From NCBI GenBank assembly GCA_035222895.1, contig JAVYIG010006530.1, positions 1 to 64,000 of the forward strand: 64,000 nucleotides of DNA, read 5' to 3'. The DNA comes from Strongylocentrotus droebachiensis. Its lineage: Eukaryota; Echinodermata; Echinoidea; Camarodonta; Strongylocentrotidae. Of the stretch, positions 33,235 through 44,675 are shown piece by piece. The translations under genes and the position numbers were made by a program. The notes below the pieces were generated by a model. It made no database searches. It was not told the origin of the DNA and saw nothing but the letters and a program-made list of their open reading frames with translations. Numbering within the stretch: position 1 is the first letter of the stretch; each line of letters begins with the position of its first letter.

Positions 33235-34080
33235 TTTTATTGAGATTAAAAATTCAAATACAAATATTATTATTGGTGCTATTTATAGACCTCCGGGTGA
33301 ATCTGAAAATATATATATTTTTTAAAATCAATAAATTCAGTTCTAAAATTGTAAATACAAGAAACAACTATGTATATCTTATTGAAGATTATAATAGTAT
33401 TTTATTGAATGTCGACTCTCGCTCCAAAACAAATGATTTGTATAAATGTATTTATGACACAATCGAGGTATCCAGTAATTTATTACACAACTCGCTTCAC
33501 TGATCATTCAATATCACTGATTGATAATATTTTTACAGATAACATTGATGATGTTTTATCAGGAATGATACTTGCGGATATTAGTGATAAATTTCCTGTA
33601 TTTTGTACATCAAGCTATCAGATAAAACGTAATAAATCACAGACAATTATGTAACGTGATATTAATGAAATAAGCATTAGAAAATGTATTAATCTTAATA
33701 TGAATGATGTTATTTGGAGAGTAGGAAATGAAGATCCAAATGTGAGTTAAAGTTGTTTCCCCCAAATCTTAGAAAGATGTTTTTATAATAGACTGCTATA
33801 TTTTTTGAACCAATGTAATTTATTATCGGATAGTAAATATGGTTTTAGAGCTTTTCACTATACATCCTATGCACTAATTGGTTTTGCTTTTAATTTCAAA
33901 ATGCCTTAGATAAAAAACAAATTAATGAAATTATTTTAGGAATATTTCTCGAACTTAGTAAGGCATTTGATACGTTGGTCACAAAATTATCTTAGATAAA
34001 TCGTACAATTATAGAATACGAGGTGTTTTGTTAAAATTGTTTGAAAGCTATTTAACAAACTAAAATTCTTTATTATATCA
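33235..34080 (+). pseudogene. LINE fragment with endonuclease and reverse-transcriptase remnants
   Basis: Plus-strand frames give 'IIGAIYRPPGES' and 'SLIDNIFTDNIDDVLSGMI..DISDKFPVF' (apurinic-type endonuclease C-terminal half), then 'PQILERCFYNRLLYFLNQ' and 'GIFLELSKAFDT' (RT domain; the motif A region normally reads LDLSKAFD). The catalytic YADD region is not seen. Many stops, frameshifts and an internal deletion mark it as dead. It lies downstream of an RT C-terminus on the same strand, so the two are separate insertions. Confidence 0.8.
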
Positions 34081-34134
34081 TAAGCGACCAGCACCACGTA
34101 AAACAATTTCCTTTCTTAATCCTTAATCGTTTAT

Positions 34135-34285
34135 ATAATTGTTTTCCTTGCATAATTTAAATACTATAGGACACTGCTAACCATTAAATTTCAGAGATAG
34201 AACATGAGTGACATATTCATAATTCCTGCAAAGTTCCATAGAATTTGATGCTGGCTGCAAAAGGTATACCCTACCTTTAATATCT
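34135..34285. mobile_element. Right-end fragment of a family 2 TTAA MITE
   Basis: From 'ttttccttgcataattt' to 'ggctgcaaaaggtataccctacctttaa' it matches the right end of 11218-11747. The left part is missing. Confidence 0.65.
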
Positions 34286-34721
34286 ATTGCCAGAAAATAT
34301 TTTGCTCTGTACTTTGTGGGTTCAATACCACTTTACTATGTTCAAAATACTAACTCTAAATATTACTTCTGTTAAGGATATCTCAAGTTGACATACCAAA
34401 ATCTCTGAAGGCTTTGAGTAGACTAAGCCAAAGATAACATGATCCATACATTCATACATCCCAGGCATACAAATTTAGGGGATCATGCCATCTTTGGCTC
34501 GCACCAAGTAGGGGGAGATCGCATTTGTGGAGAACGTTGGCATTAAATCGGCCACTTACCTGACTAGGATGAAATATAAAATTCTGATAGGATGTGAAGG
34601 TCTTTTAGAACAAAGAGGGTTATAGAAATGACCAGTAGCACGAGAAAGTTGACGGGTAAAAGGGTAATTTAGGACACCCGTTTTGACCTAAGGATTTACT
34701 CATTTTCTGTTCTAATTTCAG

Positions 34722-34880
34722 ACCACAACCCAGCTCCTAACGATGACGATGGCAACATTTGGACCCGCACTTACAGGAGATTTTGTAGGGACCTTCGTCA
34801 TGGACAAAGCCTATGGCACTTTCTTTGACGATGGCCAAGCTCCAGCGACAACGGCCTTCATGACAAATTTCAAAGGAGCG
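34722..34880 (+). CDS. Gene B exon 3: linker and start of the SEA-like module
   Basis: Follows 'tctaatttcag' and ends GGAGCG|gtaagc, 53 codons in phase 0. Begins TTTQLLTMTMATFGP. The SEA start reads GDFVGTFVMDKAYGTFFDD. It has FKGA in place of FTGA, so the NFT glycosylation site of genes A and C is lost. Confidence 0.8.
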
Positions 34881-35996
34881 GTAAGCTCAAATAGCATGTC
34901 TCCACCTAGGGGAACAATTAGTAGCAAATAAGGGGAGGGGTGGCACATCCGACCTGCCCACCCCACCCCACCCCATTCCCCCTTCAAAACTCATTAGCAT
35001 GTACCCTGAAAATATTTAAGTGCACAAGAAACAAAACTTTGTACCGTAATTGTATAATTTCTTGGATTAGGAGCCCCCCCCCCCCTACTGTACAAATCCA
35101 GGATGTTTCCAGTTGCACAGCAGTAGGGTATTTGATTCTCAGGTCCTTGTACTATATTTCAATACTAGTTGATCGCAACTGTACGTGTTTTTGATGTGGA
35201 AAATTTTCTTGAAAATGAACACAATAGAGGGTCATTTTCTACGACTCTAGTTATTATGTAGTACATCTTTGAGGCATTGAATATGAAGTAATATCATCGG
35301 GGATTTGCATGTCTCCTAGTGGAGATAGGGAGTTATGGCTTTAGTTGTCTGGATTAAAAGCAAGCAAAAGCAACAGCAAGATTCAGACTAAGATTCATCC
35401 TCTCAAAATCCACTTTAACCCTACCATAATTTTAGAATACTTTGCGCATTGTTTTATTATCAATATCACGCTATTATAAATAAATTAGTTATCAAGTTGC
35501 TTTCAAATTTGTTTTTCATGACCAGAACTCTTTTTGACCATTGTAGTTTGTCCCCCCCCCCCATTTTTTCTTTAAAAAAGTGAACTTATTTGGAACTGTT
35601 TAATTTTCACAAGAGTATCTAAAATTATTTCTGGTATTATAGATTTTACATTATATGTGCTCATGAGCAGATAAAAGTAATTTGTAGGAAACTATAAACC
35701 CATCAAGAAAGATACTGGATACATGTTAATACAGGTTATGTAATCACTATTCATTCATGCACTGACAGTACATTCTATGACACACAAGTGGAAGTACATG
35801 TATTCTTTTCAAGAGGGCAAACATAAGGTTTTCGTGAAGCACCTCCATCAATCTGGCAGTGGATATTCCAAAATGAATAAAGTGGGCCTACTCCATGTTT
35901 AAAAGAAATGGCATGTGCCATCTATGAACTGGCCTATGTGTGATACATCGACATTTTAGGCCAAACATTCTTTGTTTTGTTTTTTCTTTCCTGTAG
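34881..35996 (+). other. Gene B intron 3
   Basis: Aligns with the other intron 3 copies, including the poly-C tracts near 35073 and 35550. Nothing else is recognised. Confidence 0.6.
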
Positions 35997-36070
35997 ATGG
36001 ATGAGATATATATACATGTCACCAGTGCGGCAGTGTACATGTACGAAAAAACTATTGTGACCCAGTTGGT
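35997..36070 (+). CDS. Gene B exon 4: SEA helix segment
   Basis: Follows 'tttcctgtag' and ends TTGGT|gtaagt, 74 nt. Encodes MDEIYIHVTSAAVYMYEK and TIVTQL. It differs from gene C by a single Lys/Glu change and from gene A at many positions. Confidence 0.8.
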
Positions 36071-36197
36071 GTAAGTATAGACCAAGGGTGTCGATTTGTA
36101 TCCGTGGTTGGGGGGGGGGGGGGGTGATAGGTGCCATAATATTTTCGGCAATGGATCAAAGCAACCAGGAGGTAGAAGCGTGTGGCAGATTGCACCC

Positions 36198-36612
36198 CTC
36201 CCTAAGCGCGTAGCCAGGATTTCATTTTTAAGGGGGGCGGTAGTGAGCACGCAAAGCGAGGGAATCACTTACGAAGCGCGCAAAGCGCGCTCCTTAGGGG
36301 GTTGGGTGCAGGTAGGGGGGAGTTTCCCCCTTCCCCGCGAAGCGCAGAAGCTTTGACCTTTCATTAAATTATTAGAGAAAGAAGACGATTCGTTGGACCG
36401 TTCTCGTCTCTTAATCCTTGTTTGAGTCAAGTTCCCCTTCTTCCGCGCATAGCGCGGAAGCTCTGACATTTCATGTACCATTCTCGACCCTTAATCCTTA
36501 ATGTTTGAATCATGTTTCCCTTCCTCCGTGCGTAGCGCGGAAGATCTGACGTTTCATTAGATTATTAAAGAAAGAAGACGATTTCATGTACCATTCTCGA
36601 CTCTTAATCCTT
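36198..36612. repeat. Hairpin satellite, short array 1 in gene B intron 4
   Basis: Starts at a hAT-like end (aagcgcgtagccaggat) followed by 'gagcacgcaaagcgag' and about three ~100-bp units with 'attattagagaaagaagacgatt' and 'gcgtagcgcggaag'. Interrupted at about 36625 by a LINE. Confidence 0.65.
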
Positions 36613-36626
36613 AATGTTTGAATGTT

Positions 36627-37280
36627 GTTTTTATTTCCGTATAATAAAATCAGATACAAATACATATAAAATAATCATACAGAGAAAAAGGGACCGTATA
36701 CAGCTGGTAGCCCATATTCAGCTGCAACTATAATTGTTGCTGCTGGTCTTCCATGGGGCCAGTTTACAATATGCAAAATATACATAATATTACAAATTAA
36801 CAAAATAAATAATTACAAAATATCAGTCGAAAACATAATACAAATACTTAAAGGAAAAGAAGAAAAGAAAAGAAGAAAAAAACAAAAACAAACAAACAAA
36901 CAAACAAAACAAACATCATATAAACATACATAAAGAGGTACAACAACAAGGTGATTATAGTCTGTTTAGGTTAGTCTTAAAGGTGGCAAAAGTGGGTAGT
37001 TGATGCAAATCAGGGGATAATTTATTATATTGAAAAGAAGCTCTGTACACAAAAGTTCTTTTACAATAATTCGTTTTTGGCTTAGGTAAAGAGAGGTTAT
37101 GTGCATTACGGAGGGAGTATGGAGAGGGTTTAAACTCAAACATGTCTTTCAAATATTCAGGGGTCATGTTATGTAATGTTTTGTAAGTTGGGAGTAATAA
37201 ATGGATTTGTTGCCTTTCACGTATCATTTGCCAACCAAAACAGCTATGAATTTGACTGGTAGAAGTATGCGTATTATTGG
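36627..37280 (-). pseudogene. LINE 3' fragment (minus strand) with RT C-terminus
   Basis: The minus-strand frame ending at 36955 reads 'IRERQQIHLLLPTYKTLHNM', 'TPEYLKDMFEFKP' and 'YSLRNAHNLSLPKPKTN', the terminal RT block of CR1/L2-like elements. The open frame is long (131 codons), so this copy is younger than the others. AATAAA occurs on the minus strand near the 3' end (about 36640). The 5' truncation point is near 37280, where host repeat sequence resumes. Confidence 0.75.
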
Positions 37281-38262
37281 AGAAGCAAATCTTTGCATGC
37301 GCAGTCCGAGTGGTGGGTAGCATGTTATCTCCCGGCAGTGCTTGTCGCAATAGCTTCTGGAAAGGAATTGTATACTACTGTTAGTGTTAACGACCACTAA
37401 TTAGGCCCATTAGTGACTGTACAAAATATATGCTCTTCCTGACTATTTGGGAATGTGTCAGTTTGAAACAGAAATGGAGAAACGCGAATTTTGCTGAAAA
37501 TCATGTAATATCACAAACATTTATAAATCACTTTTATGAAATTAAAAAATTAGTCATGGTTGGATTTTATTGGGGTGGGGTGGGGGGGGGGGGGCTAGCG
37601 CCCCAAGCCCCCCCCCCCCCACCAGTACGCCAGTGACATAAGCCTACATCAGCATTTCAATCAAACAAAAATAAGTTGTGACATAATAATCTTTCTCCGA
37701 AAATGAAAAATGTTTTAGGAAATATCAGGAAATAAAATTAGTGAAAAACAAACAAATAAAGATACAATGACGTGAATTTTAAAAAGGGTGAACGGAAACA
37801 ACATAACAACTAGTGAACTATCTTATAAGTCATATAAATGTCCGATAATCTTTCTCCTTGTCTCCGATCTCATCACGACATGAATTCGTCACAGAGTTCA
37901 TACTGTCCAGGATTGTCTGATGTGCATTGCAGATTGCTACTTTTGCGCTTCGCGCTTAACATTTAGCTCGTTGCTTTTTAACGATGCGTCTTTGCATATA
38001 GCACACTGCATTTCTATGATGCTGTTGATTGAACAAATTGAATAAATTCATCAATTCCTGATGAAGCCGTATGAGCGAGAATTCAATTTATTCTTGTCTC
38101 ATATACAGTTGTCTCATTTACTTCGTATATATGTATGTATTATGAAAATGAGATAGCAAAATGTGTATATTGATGGTCACCCTGCGAGTTATAACCATTA
38201 ACTACTCTCATCGGGTTCTCATCATTAATTTTTCTCTTAATTTTTTTTTGTTTGAGACAAGG
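37278..38262. repeat. Direct repeat copy 1 inside gene B intron 4
   Basis: The segment from 'gcaaatctttgcatgc' through 'gggttctcatcattaatttttctctt' recurs at 39800-40480 with small differences. Here a G/C-tract element (about 37570-37640) and extra sequence are inserted within it. Confidence 0.65.
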
Positions 38263-38399
38263 GTGTCGATTTGTATCCGAGGTTGGGGGGGGGGGGGGGG
38301 GTGATAGGTGCCAAAATATTTTCGGCAATGGATCAAAGCAACCAAGAGGTATAAGCGTGTGGCAAGTTGCAACCCCTCCCAAGCGCGTAGCCAGAATTT

Positions 38400-39775
38400 C
38401 ATTTTAGGGGGGGGGGGGGGCGTTAGTGAGCACGCGAAACGTGCGAAGCGAGCTCCCTAGGGGGTTGGGTGCAGGGAGCTGGAGTTTACCCTTCCCCCGC
38501 AAAGCGCGGAAGCCTTGACGTTTCACTAAATTATTAGTTATTATTCGTTGGACCGTTCTCGACTCTTAATCCTTGTTTGAATCAAGTTCCCCTTCTCCGC
38601 GCGTAGCGCAGAAGCTCTGGTGTTTCATAAGATTTATAAAGAAAGAAGAAGATTCGATGAACCATTCTCGACTCTTAATCCTTGTTTGAATCAAGTTCCC
38701 CTTCCTCCGCGCTGACGTTTCATTAGATTATTAAAGAAAGAAGAAGATTCGATGTACCATTCTCGACTCTTAATCCTTAATATTTGAATCATGTTCTCCT
38801 TCCTCCTTCCTCCGCGCCAAGCGCGGAAGCTCTGACGTTTCATTAGATTATTAAAGAAAGAAGACAATTCGGCGATGTACCATTCTCGACTCTTAATCCT
38901 TGTCTGAATTCATTTTTGTCCATTCCTGCGCGAGCGCGGAAACTTTCACATCTTATTACATTAATAGAGAAAGAAGACGATTTGTTTTATCGTGTCCTTC
39001 ATGAATTCACTTTCCCCCTACCGCGCGAAGCTTTGACGTTTCAATAAACTATTACTCTTATTCCTTGTCTGTATTCATTTTTCGCCCGTCCCGCGCGAAG
39101 CGCGGAAGCTTTACCGTTTCATTAAATTATTAGAGAAGGAAGACGATTTGTTGTATCGTGTCCTTCATGAATTCAGTTTCCCCCTACCGCGTGAAGCGCG
39201 CAGTAATTATTACTCTTAATCCTTGTCTGTATTCATATTTCGCCCATCCCGCGCGAAGCGCGGAAGCTTTACCGTTCATTTAATTATTAGAGAAGGAAAA
39301 CGATTCGCTGTATCGTGTCCTTGTTTGAATTCATTTTCCCCCCTCCCACGCGAAGCGCGGAAGCATTGACGTTTCATTTGATTATTACTCTTAATCCACG
39401 TCTGAAATCATTTTCGCCCACCCCGCACTATACGCGCGGAAGCTTTCACGTTTAATTAAATTATTAGTAAAATAAGACTATTCGTTGTATCGTGTACTTG
39501 ACGTTTCATTTGATTATTACTCTTAATCCACGTCTGAAATCATTTTCTCCCATCCCACGCTACGCGCGGGAGCTTTTACGTTTCATTAAATTATTAGTAA
39601 AAGAAGACGATTCGTTGTATCGTGTACTTTGACGTTTCATTTAATTATAAATCTTAATCCTAGTCTTAATTCAGTTGCCCCGCGGAAGCTTTGCCCTTTT
39701 CGTTAAATTATTAGAGAAAGAAGACGATTCGTTGTACTGTTCTCTATATTAATTCATAATTCAGTTTCCCCACAT
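38400..39775. repeat. Hairpin satellite array 2 in gene B intron 4
   Basis: About 13-14 units of 90-110 bp. Each has 'gaagctttgacgtttcatt', 'attattagagaaagaagacg', 'gttctcgactcttaatcc' and a 'ccgcgcgaagcgcgg' palindrome. Orientation is opposite to the array at 41940-44185. Confidence 0.85.
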
Positions 39776-39799
39776 GATGTACGTATGGAACGTTCGTTC

Positions 39800-40480
39800 G
39801 CAAATCTTTGCATGCACAGCCCGAGTGGTGGGTAGCATGTTATCTCCCGGCAGTGCTTGTCGCAATAGCTTCTCGATAGGTATTGTATACTACTGTTAGT
39901 GTTAACGGCCACTAATAAGGCCCATTAGTGACCATACAAAATATATGCTCTTCCTGGCTATTTGGGAATGTGTCAGTTTGCAACAGAAATGGAGAAACGC
40001 GAATTTTGTTGAAAATCATGTGATATCACGAACATTTATAAATCACTTGTATGAAATTGAAAATAAGTCATGGTTGGATCTTTCACCTTGTCTCCGATCT
40101 CATCACGAATTCATCACAGAGTTCATCTATGTTTACACTGTCATGGATTGTCTGATGTGCATAGCAGATTGCTACCTTTGCGCTTCGCGCTTAACATTTA
40201 GCTCTTTGCTTTTTGACGCTGCTTCTTTGCATTTGACGCACTGCATTTCTATGATGCTGTTGATTGAACAAATTGAATAAATTCATCAATTCCTGATGAA
40301 GCCGTATGAGCGAGAATTCAATTTATTCTTGTCTCATATACGGTTGTCTCATTTACTTCGTATACATGTATATATTATGAAAATGAGATAGCAAAATGTG
40401 TATATTGATGGTCATCTTGCGAGTTATAACCATTAACTACTCTCATCGGGCTCTCATCATTAATTTTTCTCTTCATTTTT
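39800..40480. repeat. Direct repeat copy 2 inside gene B intron 4
   Basis: Matches 37278-38262 after removal of that copy's internal insertion. Both copies lie inside the TATAGA-flanked insertion, suggesting internal duplication or two insertions of the same family side by side. Confidence 0.65.
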
Positions 40481-40858
40481 TAAATTTTTTTCATGGTGAA
40501 TTTTTTTTTTTTTTTTTTGGGGGGGGGATGATTGTACAGGCCATTCCCCCCACCTGAAATATTTGGGGGGCGGGATATATCCCCCCATCCCTCCCGGGAT
40601 CGACACCCATGGTATAGACACCGCCCCTCGACATTTTCCGATGCAACACTTCTCCTGCTACAATTGCAAGGTATATGGATAGGTAAAGGGTTCAGCTTAG
40701 GGTTAGGGTTAGGATAGGGTTAGGATTATGTCTAGTGATGGGCACAGGCATTAAATTAAGAATTTGGTTAGTGTAGGAAATTGACATGGAGGAAGTGTCA
40801 CAGGAACAAGTTTCGTACCGTCGATTAATTCTGAAAAATTCAATAATAATAATAATAA

Positions 40859-41035
40859 TACAGTCAAACCTGCTTTAGTGACCACCTGTCTACAACAAGC
40901 ACACTTTTTGTTTCCTTTGAAAATGGTTTCTCATTGAAACATGTACTAAAGGAACCTGTCTACAAAGACCACCTGTCTACAAAGACCGCTTTTGGTGATT
41001 CCCTTGGGCAGTCGCTATAGACAGGTTTGTTTGTA
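40859..41035. mobile_element. MITE with TACAGTCAAACC termini (gene B, first)
   Basis: Left end TACAGTCAAACCTG; the right end is diverged (cagacaggtttgtttgta type). The interior repeats 'gaccacctgtctacaa'. Its orthologue is at 60609-60780 in gene C; gene A lacks it. Confidence 0.75.
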
Positions 41036-41369
41036 GTGTTATTGTATAGTGCTCATGTCTGCCAAATTTGACACTTCTGGCGCTCCTCAATTATTACCCC
41101 TGCTTTAGCACGGCTGTCATTACGGCGCTCTAGCATTTCAAAGAATTAATTCTTGCCAGGTACCCATTTCCCTCACCTGGGTGGAGTGAAGCAAATGCAT
41201 ATAAATATCTTGCAGAAGGATATTAGTGCTCCGGCTGGACTCCGGTGACGTTTCCACTATACCACGAAACCCCCACAACCAGGGGCGTCGCCAAAGGGGG
41301 GGGGGGGGTTGCGAGACACCCCCCCCCACTTGTCAGGATATTGTCGGTAAAATTGCGCTGCCGTCGGGA

Positions 41370-41640
41370 AAAAAAGGGGGAGGGGAAAAAAGAGAGGGAA
41401 AGGGAAAGAAAAGAAAAAAAGAAAAGAAAAAGAAAAGAAAGAAAGGACAAAAAAGGAAAGAAAGGAAAAGAAAGAAAAAGAAAAAGAGGGAAGAGAGGAA
41501 AGAAAGGAAAAGAAAGAAGAAAAAAAAAGGGAAAAAAGTAAAAGGGAAAGAAAAGAAACGGGGGGTGAAAGAGAGGAGAAAGGGGGAGGTAAGAGCCTGA
41601 GAAAGGAGGAGTGGGAGTAAAAGAGAGAAGGGGGTTGTTG
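41370..41640 (+). repeat. Polypurine (GA-rich) tract
   Basis: About 270 nt almost exclusively of A and G on the plus strand. Lys/Arg/Glu-rich open frames over it are compositional artefacts. Confidence 0.85.
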
Positions 41641-41939
41641 GGTGGAGTCGTCTCGTTGAAGGAGCAAGAAAGACACGGGTAAATATGTTGCTGTGGCGGG
41701 TCAGCTGTGTCGGTATTCTTGCTCTATCCTCCTGTAGTATATCAATGCAGAAGTTCGAAGCCGGTGAGATATTGTTGGTCGGCCGACAAGTTTTTTTCCG
41801 CTACGAACTGTGACTTTTTATCCGCTGTGACGACTTCGAGAGTGACTACAACTACAATACTTGTATTTTCTCGAGGTTTCACTTTCCTAAAATATCAGTT
41901 AAAGAAATCAGAATTTTTAAAATTTTGGGGAAACTAAAT

Positions 41940-44185
41940 TCAAACAAGGTTTAAGAGTCAACAACGGTACGACGAATAGTCTTCCTTTCTCTATATTGTG
42001 ATGAAACGCCTAAATTTCCGCGCTTTGCGCGGAAGGGGAAAACTTCATTTAGACGAGTCGAGAACGGTACAACGGATCGTCTTCTTTCTCTAATAATTTA
42101 AGGAAACGTCAAAGCTGCCGCGCTTCGCGCGAGAGGGGGAAACTGAATTCAGACAAGGAGTAAGAGTCGAGCACGGTTCAACGAATCGTCTACTTTCTCT
42201 AATAATTTAAGAAAACGTCAAGGCTTCCGCGCTTTGCGCGGGGGGGGGGGGGGGGGAGAAACTGCATTCAGACAAGGGTTAGGGGTCGAGCACGGTTCAA
42301 CGAATCGTCTACTTTCTCTAATAATTTAAGAAAACGTCAAAGCTTCCGCGCTTCGCATGAGAGAGGGAAACTGAATTCAGATGAATAGGGCTTTATAAGA
42401 GTAGAAAACGGTACGGCGAATCGTCTTCCTTTCTTTATATTGTGATAAAACGCCAAAAATTCCGCGCTTGCGCGGAAGGGGAAAACTTCATTTAGACGAG
42501 TCGAGAACGGTACAACGAATCGTAATTTTCTTTCTCTAATAATTTAAGAAAACGTCAAAGCTTCCGCGCTTCGCATGAGAGAAGGAAACTGAATTCAGAT
42601 GAATAGGGCTTAATAAGAGTCGAAAACGGTACGGCGAATCGTCTTCCTTTCTTTATATTGTGATGAAACGCCAAAAATTCCGCGCTTGCGCGGAAGGGGA
42701 AAACTTCATTTAGACGAGTCGAGAACGGTACAACGAATCGTCTTCTTTCTCTTATAATTTAAGAAAACGTCAAAGCTTCCGCGCTTAGCACGAGAGGGGG
42801 AAACTGAATCCAGACAAATGGGGCTTATTAACAGTCGGAAACGGTACAACGAATCCTCTTCTTTCTCTAATAATTTAAGGAAACGTCAGAGCTTCCGCGC
42901 TTTGCATGAGAGAGGGAAACTGAATTCAGATGAATAGGGCTTAATAAGAGTCGAAAACGGTACGGCGAATCGTCTTCCTTTCTTTATATTGTGATGAAAC
43001 GCCAAAAATTCCGCGCTTGCGCGGAAGGGGAAAACTTCATTTAGACGAGTCTTAAACGGTACAACGAATCGTCTTCTTTCTCTTATAATTTAAGAAAACG
43101 TCAAAGCTTCCGTGCTTCGCGCGAGAGGGGGAAACTGAATCCAGACAAATGGGGCTTTTTAACAGTCAAAAACGGTACAACGAATCCTCTTCATTCTCTA
43201 ATAATTTAAGGAAACGTCAGAGCTTCCGCGCTTTGCATGAGAGAGGGAAACTGAATTCAGATAAATAGGGCTTAATAAGAGTCGAAAACGGTACGGCGAA
43301 TCGTCTTCCTTTCTTTATATTGTGATGAAACGCCAAAAATTCTGCGCTTGCGCGGAAGGGGAAAACTTCATTTAGACGAGTCGAGAACGGTACAACGAAT
43401 CGTCTTCTGTCTATTATAATTTAAGAAAACGTCAAAGCTTCCGTGCTTCGCGCGAGAGGGGGAAACTGAATCCAGACAAATGGGGCTTATTAACAGTCGA
43501 AAACGGTACAACGAATCCTCTTCTTTCTCTAATAATTTAAGGAAACGTCAGAGCTTCCGCGCTTCGCGCGAGAGAGGGAAACTGAATTCAGATGAATAGG
43601 GCTTAATAAGAGTCAAAAACGGTACGACGAATCGTCTTCCTTTCTCTATATTGTGATGAAACGCCAAAATTCCGCGCTTTGCGCGAAGGGGAAAACTTAG
43701 ACGAGTCAAGAACGATACAACGAATCGTCTTCTATCTCTAATACTTTAAGGAAACGTCAAAGCTTTCGCGCTTCGAGCGGGGGGGGGGGAGAAACTGCAT
43801 TCAGACAAGGATTAATAATGGAGCACGGTTCAACGAATCGTTTACTTTCTCTAATAATTTAACTAAACGTCAAAACTTCCGCCATTCGCGCGGGAGGGGG
43901 AGAAACTGCATTCAGACAAGGATTAAGAATGGAGCACGGTTCAACGAATCGTTAATTTTCTCTAATAATTTAATTAAACGCCAAAACTTGGAGAAACTGA
44001 ATTTAGACAAGGATTAACAGTCTTATAATGAAACGTCAAAGCTGTCGCGCTTCGCGCGGGAGGAGGGAAACTTCATTCAGATAAGGATTAACAGTCGAGA
44101 ACGGTACAATAAATCGTCTTCTTTTCCTAATAATTTAAGGAAACGTCTAAGCTTCCGCGCTTCGCGCGGAAGGCCTATCACCCAC
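41940..44185. repeat. Hairpin satellite array 3 with higher-order structure
   Basis: About 21 monomers of 95-115 bp contain 'aacggtacaacgaatcgtctt', 'taatttaagaaaacgtcaaagc' and a ccgcgc-ttc-gcgcgg hairpin. Between about 42380 and 43590 monomers recur in ordered groups of three, starting with 'gatgaatagggcttaataag' near 42599, 42930 and 43260, a higher-order period of about 330 bp. Confidence 0.85.
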
Positions 44186-44675
44186 ACCCCCTAATAAGCG
44201 CGCTTCGCTTGCTCATTACCGCCCCTCCCTAAAATAGGATCCTAGCTCCGCGCCTGCATTAAAATATATAGCTATGAATGCTGACTAAGTTGACGAAATA
44301 ATTCGTATATTTGTGTCGTCGTGGAAAATGACCATTTGCGCATACGCAAGTACTACAGATAGTCCATAGGAAAAACAATTTAGCCTTCGGCCCCGAGTTT
44401 ATAGGGTTAAATGTGTAGATATTGGACATTTATTTTTGTCGGTAATCGTGGTGGCTAGTTTTGTCGGTAATCGTTGGCCTCTAACCCCCCCCCCCCCCAC
44501 TGAAAAAGGTCTAGCGACGCCCCTGCCCACAGCTGGTAATAAAGCCAGCGTTCTTACACAATTTCCAGTATGATGAGAAAATATTCAATTTAAATAAGGA
44601 TTATAAATCATGGCTAAGAAATACCTTCTGATAACGCACAACCTCCACTCCCTAGGGATTATTCCTCCTGACAGG

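Larger units (their letters stand above)
30577..34721 (+). other. Gene B intron 2
   Basis: Contains a gene-B-specific insertion with A-rich tandem repeats (30653-31628), two decayed plus-strand LINE fragments (32270-32860 and 33235-34080) around a duplicated ~145-bp segment, and the right end of a TTAA MITE (34135-34285). The rest aligns with intron 2 of A and C but lacks their shared minus-strand LINE fragment. Confidence 0.65.
36082..40612. mobile_element. Composite 4.5-kb insertion just after the exon 4 donor
   Basis: Ends CCAAGGGTGTCGAT and (reverse complement of the right end) CCATGGGTGTCGAT match at 13 of 14 positions. TATAGA flanks both sides (36076-36081 and 40613-40618), and the empty site is seen in genes A and C. 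The interior nests a hairpin satellite (36200-36610 and 38400-39770), a minus-strand LINE fragment and a direct repeat of 0.7-0.9 kb. A second copy of the left terminus with its G tract starts near 38252, so the insertion grew by internal duplication or a second insertion. Confidence 0.7.
41280..44525. mobile_element. 3.2-kb hAT-like element with nested satellite
   Basis: Termini CAGGGGCGTCGC..GCGACGCCCCTG are inverted repeats. Flanking 8-mers cccacaac (41272-41279) and cccacagc (44526-44533) are a target duplication with one change; genes A and C show the uninserted ccacagctgg. No transposase is visible. The interior holds G/C tracts, a 270-nt polypurine run and a higher-order satellite, the latter ending at a second hAT-like terminus (ctccgcgcctg, 44252), so elements are nested. 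Confidence 0.75.

Noticed and set aside
36955..37350. 131-codon minus-strand frame as a host gene
   Set aside because: Its sequence matches the C-terminal reverse-transcriptase block of LINEs, and its first part is read from a local repeat also present at 39800.
41226..41676. Lys/Glu/Arg-rich plus-strand and Ser/Phe-rich minus-strand frames
   Set aside because: Compositional artefacts of a 270-nt polypurine tract.
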